DNA of 64,000 nucleotides from VXPW01 sp965115815 (GTDB lineage Bacteria; Pseudomonadota; Alphaproteobacteria; TMED109). This document shows positions 19,202-27,622 of the stretch, in pieces (position 1 is the stretch's first letter; each line of letters opens with the position of its first letter). The DNA is taken from assembly GCA_965115815.1 (NCBI GenBank), contig OZ220465.1, positions 4,464,001-4,528,000 of the forward strand. Direction: 5' to 3'. The position numbers and the translations under genes are program-made. A model generated the notes under the pieces. The model saw only the letters and a program-made list of their open reading frames with translations. It was not told the DNA's origin and ran no database searches.

Positions 19202-19825
19202 CCGAAGTCCCTTTCGGATGTGCCCGGGCTTCGTCGGAGCGCGTGGCATGCCTTGCTTCCCGCGCTTGCCGGATCCGTCCTCCAGACGGGCGACGGTTCC
19301 GGGTTCTGGTCCTCCTTGGCGCGGCTGACCCTTCCGCTACCGGAAGTGCCGGGCGAACCGGCACCGTTGCGGGCCAGCGGTCGGCGCGGGCTCGGCGCGA
19401 GATCCGGGCCCCACGCCACGAATTCGGCGGCGGCTCGGCCCGGGTTCAACGAGAGGTATCCGATACTGGCCCGGAAGCGCCGCAGTCTCGTCCAACACGG
19501 GTTGCGCCGGGAGCGCCGGTTGAAGCTGGATTCATTCAGCGGGTGGTGCCTGCGTTTTCGTCCGGACGAAAACGGGAGTCGTGGGCAATCGCGCCCCGGA
19601 CCGTCGGATGGCGTCCGTTGCCGACTTCGTGGGGACCACGCCTTCCGGGCGGCGAACGACGGGTTCCCGGTCCGGGCATGAAGGACGTTCGATCCGAACC
19701 GCCCGCGCGACGTCCCGTCCTCCGTTCGTGCCGGTTGCCCCGGACGTTCATGGCCGGCCCGCCGTCGGACTCCCTGTTACCATCCGGTTCCGCCCGGGCG
19801 GCGGACATACAGCGATGACCGACCC
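19202..19825. other. Intergenic with a 22-bp perfect palindrome
   Basis: No gene recognised in about 620 bp. At 19553-19574 lies a perfect 22-bp palindrome with half-site CGTTTTCGTCC, more AT-rich than its surroundings. It could be a protein-binding site or a hairpin; there is no T tract to support a terminator. Confidence 0.4.
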
Positions 19826-20308
19826 ATGCGACGCTTGACGACGGTCTTGGCCATGGTCGGGACGCTGGGATGCGGCGCCTGCGGCGAGCCGACACCCTAT
19901 CAGCCGGCGGTCGGCGGCCACGGCTTCGTCGAGCAGGCACTTGAAGAGAACCGGTACCGCGTCTCGTTCAGCGGCAACCGCCTGACCTCCCGCGATACCG
20001 TCGAGAACTACCTGCTGTACCGCGCCGCGGAGATCACCGTCGACGAGGGTTTCGACCATTTTCTCGTCGTCGAACGGGATACGGAACGACACACCGTCTA
20101 TTTCCCGTCGGTTCCCGTGGCAGGAAGTTTCGGGATCGGCGTGTACGGAGCTGACGGAGGGGGGTTCGGGGGCTTTGCCTCGGGGGGTGCACGATCTTCG
20201 GATCGCTATACGTCGTACGCCAACATCGTGATGCGACCCGGCCCGAAATCCGACGGCGACCCCGATGCCTACGATGCCCGGTCCGTACTGCAGCGCCTTG
20301 CCCCCTGA
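19826..20308 (+). CDS. CC0125/CC1285-family lipoprotein
   Basis: A 160-aa small envelope lipoprotein. The N-terminus MRRLTTVLAMVGTLGCGAC has a short hydrophobic stretch and a lipobox (LGC at 14-16) for lipidation. The PTPYQPA sequence just after the cleavage site and the central GFSE-like segment (VGGHGFVEQALEENRYRVSF, then FSGNRLTSRDTVENYLLYRA) match the family described from Caulobacter. A Gly-rich patch (YGADGGGFGGFASGG) sits before the C-terminus. Function is unknown; the family is commonly a single-gene transcription unit in alphaproteobacteria and other proteobacteria. The start is followed by the normal signal, so it was kept. Confidence 0.78.
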   Translation: MRRLTTVLAMVGTLGCGACGEPTPYQPAVGGHGFVEQALEENRYRVSFSGNRLTSRDTVENYLLYRAAEITVDEGFDHFLVVERDTERHTVYFPSVPVAGSFGIGVYGADGGGFGGFASGGARSSDRYTSYANIVMRPGPKSDGDPDAYDARSVLQRLAP

Positions 20309-20643
20309 GCCCCGTCCTCGGCCCCCCGCCGCGGTGCACACGGCGGTCCCACGCGCGAGGACGCGATGGCGATCCGTCCGCCGGACGAAGACGGGCATAC
20401 AGCCGTCCGGAAGTGCGACCCCGAGCGGGTCCGAGGAGATTCCCGGGACGGCCGGGCATGTCGCAGGAACGAGGAACCCGCGCTTCGCATCCGCCGGCCG
20501 ATCGACAGATCCGGATTGCGAACTGCCCGGGCAGGCGTGAAGTGCGCCCTTCGATGCGGCTGGGCGCTGCTTCCGGGCCGGGTTTGCCGCGGGAGGACGC
20601 GCTAGGCGTGCTGATCCGATTGTCCGCGGACGGGATGCGCGCT

Positions 20644-20666
20644 AAGATGTATGTGCGATACTTCTT
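20644..20666. promoter_or_regulatory. NsrR-type operator upstream of nirK
   Basis: Left arm AAGATGTAT (20644-20652), 5-bp centre, right arm ATACTTCTT (20658-20666). The arms are complementary at 8 of 9 positions. The 9-5-9 architecture and arm sequence match the 23-bp NsrR consensus known from enterobacteria. It lies 117 bp before the nirK ATG, and an NsrR-like gene is just downstream of nirK-nirV. Confidence 0.6.
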
Positions 20667-20783
20667 TATCGTGTTCGGGATGGCCTGCGTCGTTCCGGGT
20701 TCGAAGCCGCCGCCCGACACGCTGCGGCGTGGGGGCTGCATCGGACCTTGGACAGGAAGCAGCCACCGAGGGGAGAATGAACG

Positions 20784-21908
20784 ATGATCGATATGAGCAG
20801 ACGTCAGCTTCTCTGGGCCGGCGGCGGCGCCTTGGGCGCCGCTTCGGGCGTGAACGAGTGGGTCGTGCCGGCTGCGACCGGAGCCGCGGCCGCTGCGGAA
20901 CTGCAAGACTTGCCGCGGGTCCGGCAGGAGCTTGTGGCTCCGCCGCATGCTCCCGTGCATGAACCGTCGGCATCTGGCGGTCCGAAAATCGTCGAGATCG
21001 AGCTCACGGCCATTGAGGACCGGCGGGAGATCGACGACAGCGGGACCGTCATCAATGCGCTCACCTTCAACGGTTCGATCCCGGGGCCGCTGGTGGTCTG
21101 TCACGAGGGAGACTACGTCGAACTCACGCTGAAGAATCCCGAGGAGAACATATTCGCCCACAACATCGACTTTCACGCGTCCACGGGCGCGCTCGGCGGA
21201 GGGGGCCTCACGCTGGTGCAGCCAGGGGAGCAGGTGGTGCTTCGCTGGAAGGCGACCAAACCGGGCACCTTCATCTATCACTGTGCGCCCGGCGGGCAGA
21301 TGATTCCCTACCATGTGGTCTCCGGCATGAACGGTGCGGTGCTGGTCCTGCCGAGAGACGGTCTCAAGGATCGCCGCGGAAAGCGCCTCCACTACGACAA
21401 GGCCTACTACATCGGGGAGCAGGACTTCTACGTGCCGCGCGACACGGACGGAAACTTCAAGTCGTACGAGTCCCACGCCGACGCCATGGTGGAAACGCTC
21501 GAGGTCATGCGGACGCTGCTCCCGTCCCACGTGGTGCTGAACGGCAGGGTGGGCGCGCTCACCGGCGACAACACCATGACCGCCAGGGTCGGCGAATCCG
21601 TGCTCTTCGTGCATTCGCAGGCCAATCGGGATTCCCGTCCGCACCTGATCGGCGGGCACGGCGACTATGTCTGGGAGCAGGGGTCCTTCGCCGACCCGCC
21701 GGCGGAAGGGCTGGAAACCTGGTTCATCCGTGGCGGTTCCGCCGGTGCGGCCCTCTACACGTTTCGGCAACCGGGCGTGTACGTCTATCTGTCCCACAAT
21801 CTGATCGAGGCGGTGGAGCTGGGCGCCTTGGCGACGGTGGTCGTCGAGGGCGAGTGGAACGATGACCTGATGACGCAGGTTCAGGCTCCCGGGCCCATCG
21901 TCGCCTAG
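20784..21908 (+). CDS. nirK: Copper-containing nitrite reductase
   Basis: A 374-aa periplasmic enzyme reducing nitrite to nitric oxide in denitrification. The N-terminus has a Tat-like signal (SRRQLLWAGGGALGAASG). The type 1 copper ligands are visible as His126, Cys167, His177 and Met182. The type 2 copper ligands are His131 and His166 (HNIDFH and FIYHCAPGGQMIPYHVVSGM), with the third in the C-terminal SHNLIEAVELGA. Catalytic Asp129 and a His in LIGGHGDYVW are also present. Two cupredoxin domains and overall length fit class I NirK. nirV follows 97 bp downstream and nsrR is convergent. An NsrR-type operator upstream suggests induction by NO. No nor genes are in the window, so the NO produced must be handled elsewhere. 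Confidence 0.95.
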   Translation: MIDMSRRQLLWAGGGALGAASGVNEWVVPAATGAAAAAELQDLPRVRQELVAPPHAPVHEPSASGGPKIVEIELTAIEDRREIDDSGTVINALTFNGSIPGPLVVCHEGDYVELTLKNPEENIFAHNIDFHASTGALGGGGLTLVQPGEQVVLRWKATKPGTFIYHCAPGGQMIPYHVVSGMNGAVLVLPRDGLKDRRGKRLHYDKAYYIGEQDFYVPRDTDGNFKSYESHADAMVETLEVMRTLLPSHVVLNGRVGALTGDNTMTARVGESVLFVHSQANRDSRPHLIGGHGDYVWEQGSFADPPAEGLETWFIRGGSAGAALYTFRQPGVYVYLSHNLIEAVELGALATVVVEGEWNDDLMTQVQAPGPIVA

Positions 21909-22005
21909 CGTGTCGTCGCAACGCCCGGCCGCTCCCGAGCATCTCGGGGGCGGCCGAACCGGCGGAGCACTGCGCGGACGGAATGGAGGGGGGCGGACCC
22001 TGATC

Positions 22006-22815
22006 ATGCACAGACTGCCGGGAATTCGGTTCGGGTGGATCGGCGCAGGGATCGCGGCCGCACTGGCCGGATGGTTATCGGTGGTCCTGTTCGCCGGCCT
22101 GCGCGTTGCCGATTCCGCGGTTCCGGACGCGTTCCTGCCGGAGCTGGTCCGGATTCCGCCCGGACGCATGTCGGTTGCGGCGCCCGGGGCGGCGGACGGC
22201 GGCAGAATGGAGATTGCGTTCGAACGTCCGTTTTCGATCGGCAAGTTCGAGGTGACCTTCGCGCAGTGGGATTTCTGCTATCGGGCGGGTGCCTGTACCT
22301 ACTTTCCCGACGATCATGGCTGGGGGCGCGGCGACCGGCCGGTCATCAACGTGAGCTGGGATGATGTCGTTCAGTACCTTCGGTGGCTGTCCGACAGCAC
22401 GGGCGACCGGTACCGGCTTCCCACGGAACACGAATGGGAGTATGCGGCGCGGGCCGGGGCATACGAGTCGTTGGCGCAACCGCAGCTCTTCTCGGACCGA
22501 CGGCTGGCCTGGGCTTCGGACTATGCGATCGTGCCCCGGACGACCCGACGCACCGATCCGGTCGGAACCGGCGACGCCAACGCCTTCGGCGTCTTCGGTA
22601 CCGGGGGAAACGTGTGGGAATGGACCGATTCCTGCTGGCAGCGAACCTATGCGCAGGACGGCGCCCGCGTCTTCCGGGAGAATTGCGGGCTTCGAATCCT
22701 CCAAGGCGAGCATCGCAGCTTCATGCAGACCTTCCTTCGGGAAATCGGATCCGGAGGGTGTTCGGTCCGACCCCTGCCCGGCAATTTCGGGTTCCGCGTC
22801 CTGCTCGAATCCTAG
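22006..22815 (+). CDS. nirV: NirV, formylglycine-generating-enzyme-like protein
   Basis: A 269-aa protein of the SUMF1/FGE-sulfatase fold that often follows nirK in denitrifying alphaproteobacteria; its exact role is unknown. The ATG at 22006 was chosen because it begins a membrane-anchor or signal segment (GIRFGWIGAGIAAALAGWLSVVLFAGL); the longer frame from 21910 adds low-complexity sequence. The mature domain shows SUMF1 hallmarks: FSIGKFEVTFAQWDFC, PVINVSWDDVVQYLRWLS, YRLPTEHEWEYAARAG, NAFGVFGTGGNVWEWTDSCW and a C-terminal NFGFRVLLES. Several Cys (CYRAGAC, SCW, GGC) could form disulfides. It shares a transcript direction with nirK and probably the same NsrR control. Confidence 0.87.
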   Translation: MHRLPGIRFGWIGAGIAAALAGWLSVVLFAGLRVADSAVPDAFLPELVRIPPGRMSVAAPGAADGGRMEIAFERPFSIGKFEVTFAQWDFCYRAGACTYFPDDHGWGRGDRPVINVSWDDVVQYLRWLSDSTGDRYRLPTEHEWEYAARAGAYESLAQPQLFSDRRLAWASDYAIVPRTTRRTDPVGTGDANAFGVFGTGGNVWEWTDSCWQRTYAQDGARVFRENCGLRILQGEHRSFMQTFLREIGSGGCSVRPLPGNFGFRVLLES

Positions 22816-22867
22816 ATTCCGGAGGGCCGGTGACTCCCGGTTTCCGGCACCCTCCGCCCGGATCGGA

Positions 22868-23410
22868 TCAAGCGGCGGCTTCGCGGCAGATCATCGGCAC
22901 CGGATCCGCGCCCTCGGCCGGCGGAGCGTTTGTGCCGCCGGCCGCCGCGTGCCGGGATGGGCCGCCGGCCCCTGCCCGGGCCGAGAAGATGGCATGCAGT
23001 GCCTGTGACGGCACCAGCAGATCCTGCAGCGTGTGCCGGTCCAGAACGTCAAGGAACGCCTTCAGGGCGGACGCCAGCACGTTGGTCAGCACGCACGGGC
23101 CGGCGATCGGACAGGTGTTGTGCGCTTCGCCACCGAAGCACTCGACGAGGTGAACGTCGCCTTCGGTTGCTCGAAACACCTCCCCCAGACCGATTTCGGC
23201 GGGCGGAATCGCGAGTTCCAGGCCACCGTTCCGGCCGCGCAAGGTCCTGATGAACCCCCGCTGGCCGAGGTGATGCGCCAGCTTCATCAGGTGGTTCTCG
23301 GAGATTCCGTAGGCCGCGGCGATTTCGCTGATCGTGCACCTTCGCCCGGCATGCAGCCCCAGATAGATCAGCGTCCGCAACGCGTAGTCGGAATAGCGTT
23401 TCAGTTGCAT
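22868..23410 (-). CDS. nsrR: Rrf2-family nitric-oxide-sensing repressor NsrR
   Basis: A 180-aa regulator. The N-terminal winged helix starts MQLKRYSDYALRTLIYLGLH and has the recognition region SENHLMKLAHHLGQRGFI, RTLRGRNGGLELA. The Fe-S cluster cysteines are Cys91, Cys100 and Cys106 (VECFGGEAHNTCPIAGPC), a spacing typical of NsrR rather than IscR. The cluster reacts with NO and DNA binding is lost, so the target genes are switched on. It is convergent with nirK-nirV, 52 bp apart, and the nirK upstream region carries a matching operator. The C-terminal 30 residues are a Pro/Ala-rich tail outside the family core. Confidence 0.87.
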   Translation of the reverse strand: MQLKRYSDYALRTLIYLGLHAGRRCTISEIAAAYGISENHLMKLAHHLGQRGFIRTLRGRNGGLELAIPPAEIGLGEVFRATEGDVHLVECFGGEAHNTCPIAGPCVLTNVLASALKAFLDVLDRHTLQDLLVPSQALHAIFSARAGAGGPSRHAAAGGTNAPPAEGADPVPMICREAAA

Positions 23411-23772
23411 GACGGCATCTCCTGCAGGTGCCCGCTGGAGGGGGCGGCCTCGTGCCGTCTCCGACCGGAAGGTCTGCGTCAGGAACGCAGGGCGGCGGGC
23501 GGGGCCGACCCCGGAGTTTCCCGGCAGCGCCCGAGCCGCCCGATCCGGCGGGGCTCGGCCGGAACTCGACCGCCGTTGCCGGTTTCTCCGGCAACGCGGG
23601 CCGGCATTGTCCTACGCCCTCCTGTCCGCCGCAAGCGCCGGCGTGGTCCGCCCCGTCCCGGGTACCGGACCGGCTTTCGGGCACGGTGCCGGCTGCGCTG
23701 CGGATTGCACGGGAATCCGGTGCGTGACATTATCCGGATCCGGTTCCCGGGAACATCATCGGAAGGTGCGTC
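23411..23772. other. Divergent promoter region nsrR / PhyH-family gene
   Basis: About 360 bp that should carry promoters for both divergent genes. No second copy of the NsrR-type palindrome was found here, so autoregulation of nsrR is not supported by the sequence. No additional gene seen. Confidence 0.4.
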
Positions 23773-24534
23773 ATGCTGACTGCCGAACAAGTGGCCCGGT
23801 ATCACGAAGACGGCTACGTGATCCCCGATTATCGTGTTCCGGAATCCGATCTTGCCGATATTCGTGTGCATCACGACCGATTGATCGCACGCCATCCCGA
23901 GTTCCGGAACTACTGCCCGGCGCTCCTTGCGTACGACCTCGCTTTCCTGAACCAGGCAAGAAATCCGGAAATCCTGGACCTGGTGGAGCAGGTGCTCGGC
24001 CCGAATCTTGCCCTGTGGAACTCCAGTTTCTTTGCGAAACCGGCCCGGGACGGGTACGAGACACCGTGGCATCAGGATGGGGAGTACTGGCCGCTTCGAC
24101 CGCTGGCAACCTGCACGGTATGGATTGCCGTGGACCCGTCGAATGCCGACAACGGATGCCTGCAGGTCATCCGGGGAAGCCACAGGACGAGGAGCCTCCG
24201 CCCGCATCACACGAACGCGAATCCCGAACTGACCCTGCATCAGGAAATCGACGACAGCGAACTGGACCTGAACGAAGCCGTCGACCTGGAACTGGAAGCC
24301 GGCCAGATTTCCCTGCATGACGTGTATCTGACCCACGGATCCCGGCCCAACCGGTCCGCCCGGCCGCGCCGCGGCATGACGCTCCGCTACATGCCGACCA
24401 GCACGGTGTTCGACCGGAGCCTCGCCCGCCGCCTCGCCGACAGGAAAGGCGTGATGGACCATACGAAGCGCACGGTATTTCTGGTTCGCGGGATCGATGA
24501 GTCGGGCGAGAACGACTTTCGGCTCCGTCTCTAG
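23773..24534 (+). CDS. Phytanoyl-CoA dioxygenase (PhyH) family protein
   Basis: A 253-aa Fe(II)/2-oxoglutarate-dependent oxygenase. The facial triad is visible as His100 and Asp102 (TPWHQDGEYW) and the distal His188 (YLTHGSRPNRS), with an Arg downstream for 2-oxoglutarate. DPSNADNGCLQVIRGSHRTR is the usual core strand of the family. Start at ATG 23773 follows GGAAGG with good spacing. Substrate cannot be told: members hydroxylate fatty acyl-CoAs, ectoine, or secondary metabolites. It stands alone between nsrR and an AT-rich intergenic region. Confidence 0.87.
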   Translation: MLTAEQVARYHEDGYVIPDYRVPESDLADIRVHHDRLIARHPEFRNYCPALLAYDLAFLNQARNPEILDLVEQVLGPNLALWNSSFFAKPARDGYETPWHQDGEYWPLRPLATCTVWIAVDPSNADNGCLQVIRGSHRTRSLRPHHTNANPELTLHQEIDDSELDLNEAVDLELEAGQISLHDVYLTHGSRPNRSARPRRGMTLRYMPTSTVFDRSLARRLADRKGVMDHTKRTVFLVRGIDESGENDFRLRL

Positions 24535-24639
24535 CAGTTCCATCGCGTTGACTTTGCGGCTTCGGGCTGGAAGTGTTTCGTGTCGGCATTCGTGGGAATC
24601 TGGGGCTGTGCGGGCCTCCCTCACCCATCCCACGGAAGC

Positions 24640-24780
24640 CGACACCGAACGGACCGGCACCCACACCCCCTGCGGGACCGGACGGATCCGGCCTGCGGAA
24701 CCCGGGCATGGTTGCAGGTCTTCGGTACAGGGACCGGAGCGGATCTTGGCCAACCGTCAGAGTTGGTCCTTGAACTCTTG
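24640..24780 (+). repeat. Dispersed intergenic repeat, copy 1
   Basis: About 140 bp with clear similarity (roughly 75-80% by eye) to the reverse complement of 48425-48560. Shared stretches include CGGACGGATCCGG and GGATCNTGGCCAA. Both copies can be read in one frame with similar peptides (TERTGTHTPCGTGRIR here, DAERAGAHTLLGIGRIR in the other), which hints at decayed coding sequence from an unknown element. The rest of 24535-25003 shows no gene; it becomes AT-rich from about 24890. Confidence 0.5.
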
Positions 24781-25003
24781 GTTCCCGGCCTCGGGATACC
24801 ATGCATGGGACACGCTCGGACCATTCTCGCAGAGCACATAAGGATGACGGGTGCGATATGCAACAAGAAACCGGGCAAACGTGGGTGTTACTCTTCATGA
24901 ATCCCGACGAAAAGAACCCTATCGTACTTTAGAAACAAGCGATCAGGGCAGGAATATCTACTGAACGATCCTTTTTTGCCTGTCAATCAATGATGCAGTG
25001 TTA

Positions 25004-25444
25004 CTAGATCGAGAAGGTGAATCGGCCGGCGAAATCCATCGTCAGCACACCTTGGCAGATGATGTCCCGACCGATGAGCACCTGAAACGGTGCCTGACCC
25101 GGATCGAATTCACACACGTGGAGGCTCGGGACCGCGATGGACTGTGGACCGAAGCTCAGCATGAGGTCGACGTGATAGGCATTGACCGGATTCGAGCCGG
25201 TAGCACCCTGAACCGTGACCTTTCCGCGAGGTCGAAGCTCGAGATGTGCTGCCAGTGCCGGAGAGATGCTGGTCCGTGATGCGCCGGTATCGACCAGTGC
25301 TTGCGTACCGGCACCGGTAAGCGGGTTGGGTGGGGCGCTGGGAGTCGTCCGCTGCCGGGCAGCCTCGGCGCTCCCGCCCGGCAAGATCCCCACCTGCAGC
25401 AAAATTCCGACCTTGGCGTCGTAGGTGCCGCTAATACACGGCAT
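25004..25444 (-). CDS. Retropepsin-like aspartic protease
   Basis: A 146-aa single-domain clan AA protein. The catalytic motif ALVDTGASRTSISPAL places the active Asp at residue 52, and the C-terminal hydrophobic-hydrophobic-Gly partner motif is VLIGRDIICQGVL. Such bacterial proteins would act as homodimers. No signal peptide or membrane segment is seen, so it is probably cytoplasmic. Its first codons overlap the end of the upstream small gene (25431), so the two form an operon. The patch is visibly less GC-rich than neighbouring chromosome, which may indicate acquisition. The biological substrate is unknown. Confidence 0.75.
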   Translation of the reverse strand: MPCISGTYDAKVGILLQVGILPGGSAEAARQRTTPSAPPNPLTGAGTQALVDTGASRTSISPALAAHLELRPRGKVTVQGATGSNPVNAYHVDLMLSFGPQSIAVPSLHVCEFDPGQAPFQVLIGRDIICQGVLTMDFAGRFTFSI

Positions 25445-25679
25445 GCGAGAACCAGCCCAGATCCACGATTTCGGCCGTTACCTGTTGCACCGAGAACAGA
25501 TCGTCCTCGTACATCGTGTGGCCCGCAACATGGGCGTCTCGCAGGGTGTCGAAAAATCCGACACATTTCCCATGCCGCATCAAGGCCCAGCGATTCTGCT
25601 CCGTACCCAGCAGATCCGGGAGCATCGTCCGGAACGCCTTGAAGTTGGCGTCCACTTCCGCTTGGTACTTCTCGTCCAT
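25431..25679 (-). CDS. Small protein of unknown function, partner of the retropepsin
   Basis: An 82-aa reading from ATG 25679 (MDEKYQAEVDANFKAF). Longer starts up to 25754 are open but look non-homologous. The core NRWALMRHGKCVGFFDTLRD and DLFSVQQVTAEIVDLGWFSH resembles DUF5678-like small proteins that commonly sit beside retropepsin-like genes. The stop overlaps the protease start by 14 bp, indicating coupled translation. No catalytic motif is apparent; a regulatory or substrate role for the protease is only a guess from position. Confidence 0.6.
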   Translation of the reverse strand: MDEKYQAEVDANFKAFRTMLPDLLGTEQNRWALMRHGKCVGFFDTLRDAHVAGHTMYEDDLFSVQQVTAEIVDLGWFSHAVY

Positions 25680-25754
25680 AGGCTGGATTCTACTCGCGTA
25701 CATCATCGTGGCAAGCCGCTCATGGTTGTGAGCACGGCGGTTGGCGCGGATCAC

Positions 25755-26234
25755 GCCGGTGCTTCTTTCGGCGCGAGCCGTGGTGAGGTGGAATCCCTCA
25801 AGAGGGGTCTACTCGATGTACGAGGGAAGGTGCACGGTGCCCCCTAATGGTCCACCGACATTGCATGAGCGGCCGGTGCCGCCGGTAGGTCCGTGTCCAT
25901 CCGTGTCGACGTCCGTGGGAACCCGGGCTGTTTGCCGACGTCTGCACGGATCTTCTGCAGATCCGGTATCGAACGAGCGGGCATCGGTGGTCCGCAACGA
26001 ATCGGGCACGGGTCTGAGCAGCGGGAGTCACGCATATCTGCAACCGCCCATCCCATGATGTCGGGTGGCTGGTGCATGGCACGGTGCACGACTGTTTCCG
26101 CTCCGCACGGTTTCGTGCCCCCTCGTTCCGGCTGGCGCACGGATGCCGATTCCGGAGCCCTGGCCGGTTCGGCAGCGACCGCTCGGATCCGGCGTACGGT
26201 CCGCGGTGATGCGCGCGGTCCCCGCAGAATCCGG
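25755..26234. other. Intergenic, no gene recognised
   Basis: About 480 bp. Short frames on the minus strand (25798-26140) show no recognisable domain. GC rises across the stretch from the AT-richer retropepsin patch back to the chromosomal level. Confidence 0.4.
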
Positions 26235-26735
26235 TTACGTGGACCGGCCGTTGACCGGTTCGACGTACACGGCGTCCGTCATCCAGCAGTCCACGTAGGG
26301 AGACTCGGACTGCAGCGAGAGATGGAACCAGTACGCGACGCTCGTCGTATGGTCGGTCAGAACCACCCGTTGCCGCGCTTTCGTGCCGCGCTCTTCCACC
26401 GGACCGAAGTCTGCCGCAAGGTATTCGGTCATGAGCGCGTAGGGGCCGTTGCGAATCATGCCGATGAAGCGCGGCAGGGGTCCGGTCCGGGCGCGGTTGG
26501 CGGGAGAGGCAAAACGAAAGGCGATTTCGAAACCGCCGTTGCGGCCTTCGCCACGGCGGAGCGCCTCCAGCTGGATCCGGACGACCTCTCCGGGCGACAA
26601 CGCCGGCACCGGTGCGGGTCCGTCGCTCCGCGCGTTCGGGCTCCCGGGGTCGGCCCCCTGACCGGCGACGGCGGCTAGGAGCACGGCACCCCAGACGAAA
26701 CCGGCCCGCAGATTTCGGCCGCCCGGACGGGTCAC
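26235..26735 (-). CDS. DUF4864 secreted protein
   Basis: A 166-aa protein read from a GTG at 26735, chosen because it places a signal-like segment (RAGFVWGAVLLAAVAGQGADP) at the N-terminus; the frame is open far upstream into the suf genes without homology. The DUF4864 core is seen as GEVVRIQLEALRRG, IAFRFASPANRARTGPLPRF, MIRNGPYALM, QRVVLTDHTTSVAYWFHLSL and the closing YVDCWMTDAVYVEPV. Family members are small NTF2-like periplasmic proteins of unknown function, common in alphaproteobacteria. It follows sufA in the same direction but 151 bp away, so it may be a separate unit. Confidence 0.72.
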   Translation of the reverse strand: MTRPGGRNLRAGFVWGAVLLAAVAGQGADPGSPNARSDGPAPVPALSPGEVVRIQLEALRRGEGRNGGFEIAFRFASPANRARTGPLPRFIGMIRNGPYALMTEYLAADFGPVEERGTKARQRVVLTDHTTSVAYWFHLSLQSESPYVDCWMTDAVYVEPVNGRST

Positions 26736-26886
26736 CGCCGGTGCTCCCGCTGCCCGGGCCTTACCGGCCGACCGGCCAGCCGCGTGCCGGATTCGGGTGC
26801 CGGGACGCAGGTCCGGCGGCGGCCGCTCCGCAATCCGCAGAGATCCGAGGGACGGTCGCCGCCGGGGGCCGGGAGAGCGAGCAGCA

Positions 26887-27255
26887 TCAGACTCCGGCAG
26901 CGGGTCCGGAGTCGCCGAACGATACCGACTCGCCGCACCCGCACCGGGCCACCTCGTTCGGATTTTCGAACGTGAACCGCGACTGCAGGACGGTTTCCTC
27001 CCAGCCGATCCGGCTGCCCGCGAGAAACAGCACGGCGGCCGGATCGACGAACAGCCGGACTCCGCGGTCTTCCACGACCTCGTCCGTCGGGCGAACCTCG
27101 CTGGCGTACTCGATGTCGTAGGCCATGCCGGAACAGCCGCCGGATTTGAGCGCGATGCGCAGGCCCGCCGTGCCGCTCCCGCGGGCGGCAATCATGGTCC
27201 GGGCCCGCTCGGCGGCGGCCTCGGTGAGAGTCAGGAGCTTCGGTGCGTTGCTCAT
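26887..27255 (-). CDS. sufA: A-type Fe-S cluster carrier SufA
   Basis: A 122-aa carrier that takes nascent Fe-S clusters from the SufBCD scaffold to apoproteins. The conserved ligands are Cys41 (LKSGGCSGMAYD) and Cys105/Cys107 (ARCGCGES). It is last in the suf operon, 10 bp after sufT. IscA or ErpA family membership cannot be separated by motif alone; operon position favours SufA. Confidence 0.9.
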   Translation of the reverse strand: MSNAPKLLTLTEAAAERARTMIAARGSGTAGLRIALKSGGCSGMAYDIEYASEVRPTDEVVEDRGVRLFVDPAAVLFLAGSRIGWEETVLQSRFTFENPNEVARCGCGESVSFGDSGPAAGV

Positions 27256-27265
27256 CGCGGTTTCT

Positions 27266-27622
27266 CTAGAAGTAGCCCAGTTCGAGGCGGGCCGCCTCGC
27301 TCATGCGGTCCGGAGTCCAAGGCGGTTCCCAGACGATCTCGACCCGCACGTCGCCGACGCCCGGGACTTCGCGCACGGCCGCTTCGACCCGGCCGGGGAT
27401 GTACTGGGCCTCCGGACAGTGCGGCGTCGTCAGCGTCATCGTGACCTCGACATCGGCGCCGTTCCGGATCGCCACGTCGTACACCAGCCCGAGTTCCCAG
27501 ATGCTGACCGGAATTTCGGGATCGTAGACCGTATCGATGGCGGCCACCACGTTCGGGCGCAGCGTTTCTGCGCGTTCCTCCGGCGTGACCGTACCGGGCG
27601 GGGGCGGGGAAGCGTCAGTCAT
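27266..27622 (-). CDS. sufT: SUF-associated DUF59/MIP18 protein SufT
   Basis: A 118-aa protein with the DUF59 core: VVAAIDTVYDPEIPVSIWEL, GLVYDVAI, VEVTMTLTTPHCPEAQYIPG and VEIVWEPPWTPDRMSEAAR. SufT proteins help maturation of Fe-S enzymes in SUF-dependent bacteria. The conserved Cys of TPHCP is present. Its start lies inside the sufU stop region (8-bp overlap), so translation is coupled. Confidence 0.88.
   Translation of the reverse strand: MTDASPPPPGTVTPEERAETLRPNVVAAIDTVYDPEIPVSIWELGLVYDVAIRNGADVEVTMTLTTPHCPEAQYIPGRVEAAVREVPGVGDVRVEIVWEPPWTPDRMSEAARLELGYF

Noticed and set aside
13271..19249. Very long open frames on the minus strand opposite the helicase fusion (976 and 1014 aa)
   Set aside because: They mirror codon positions of the real gene in high-GC DNA, have no domain motifs and low-complexity Arg/His/Gln composition.
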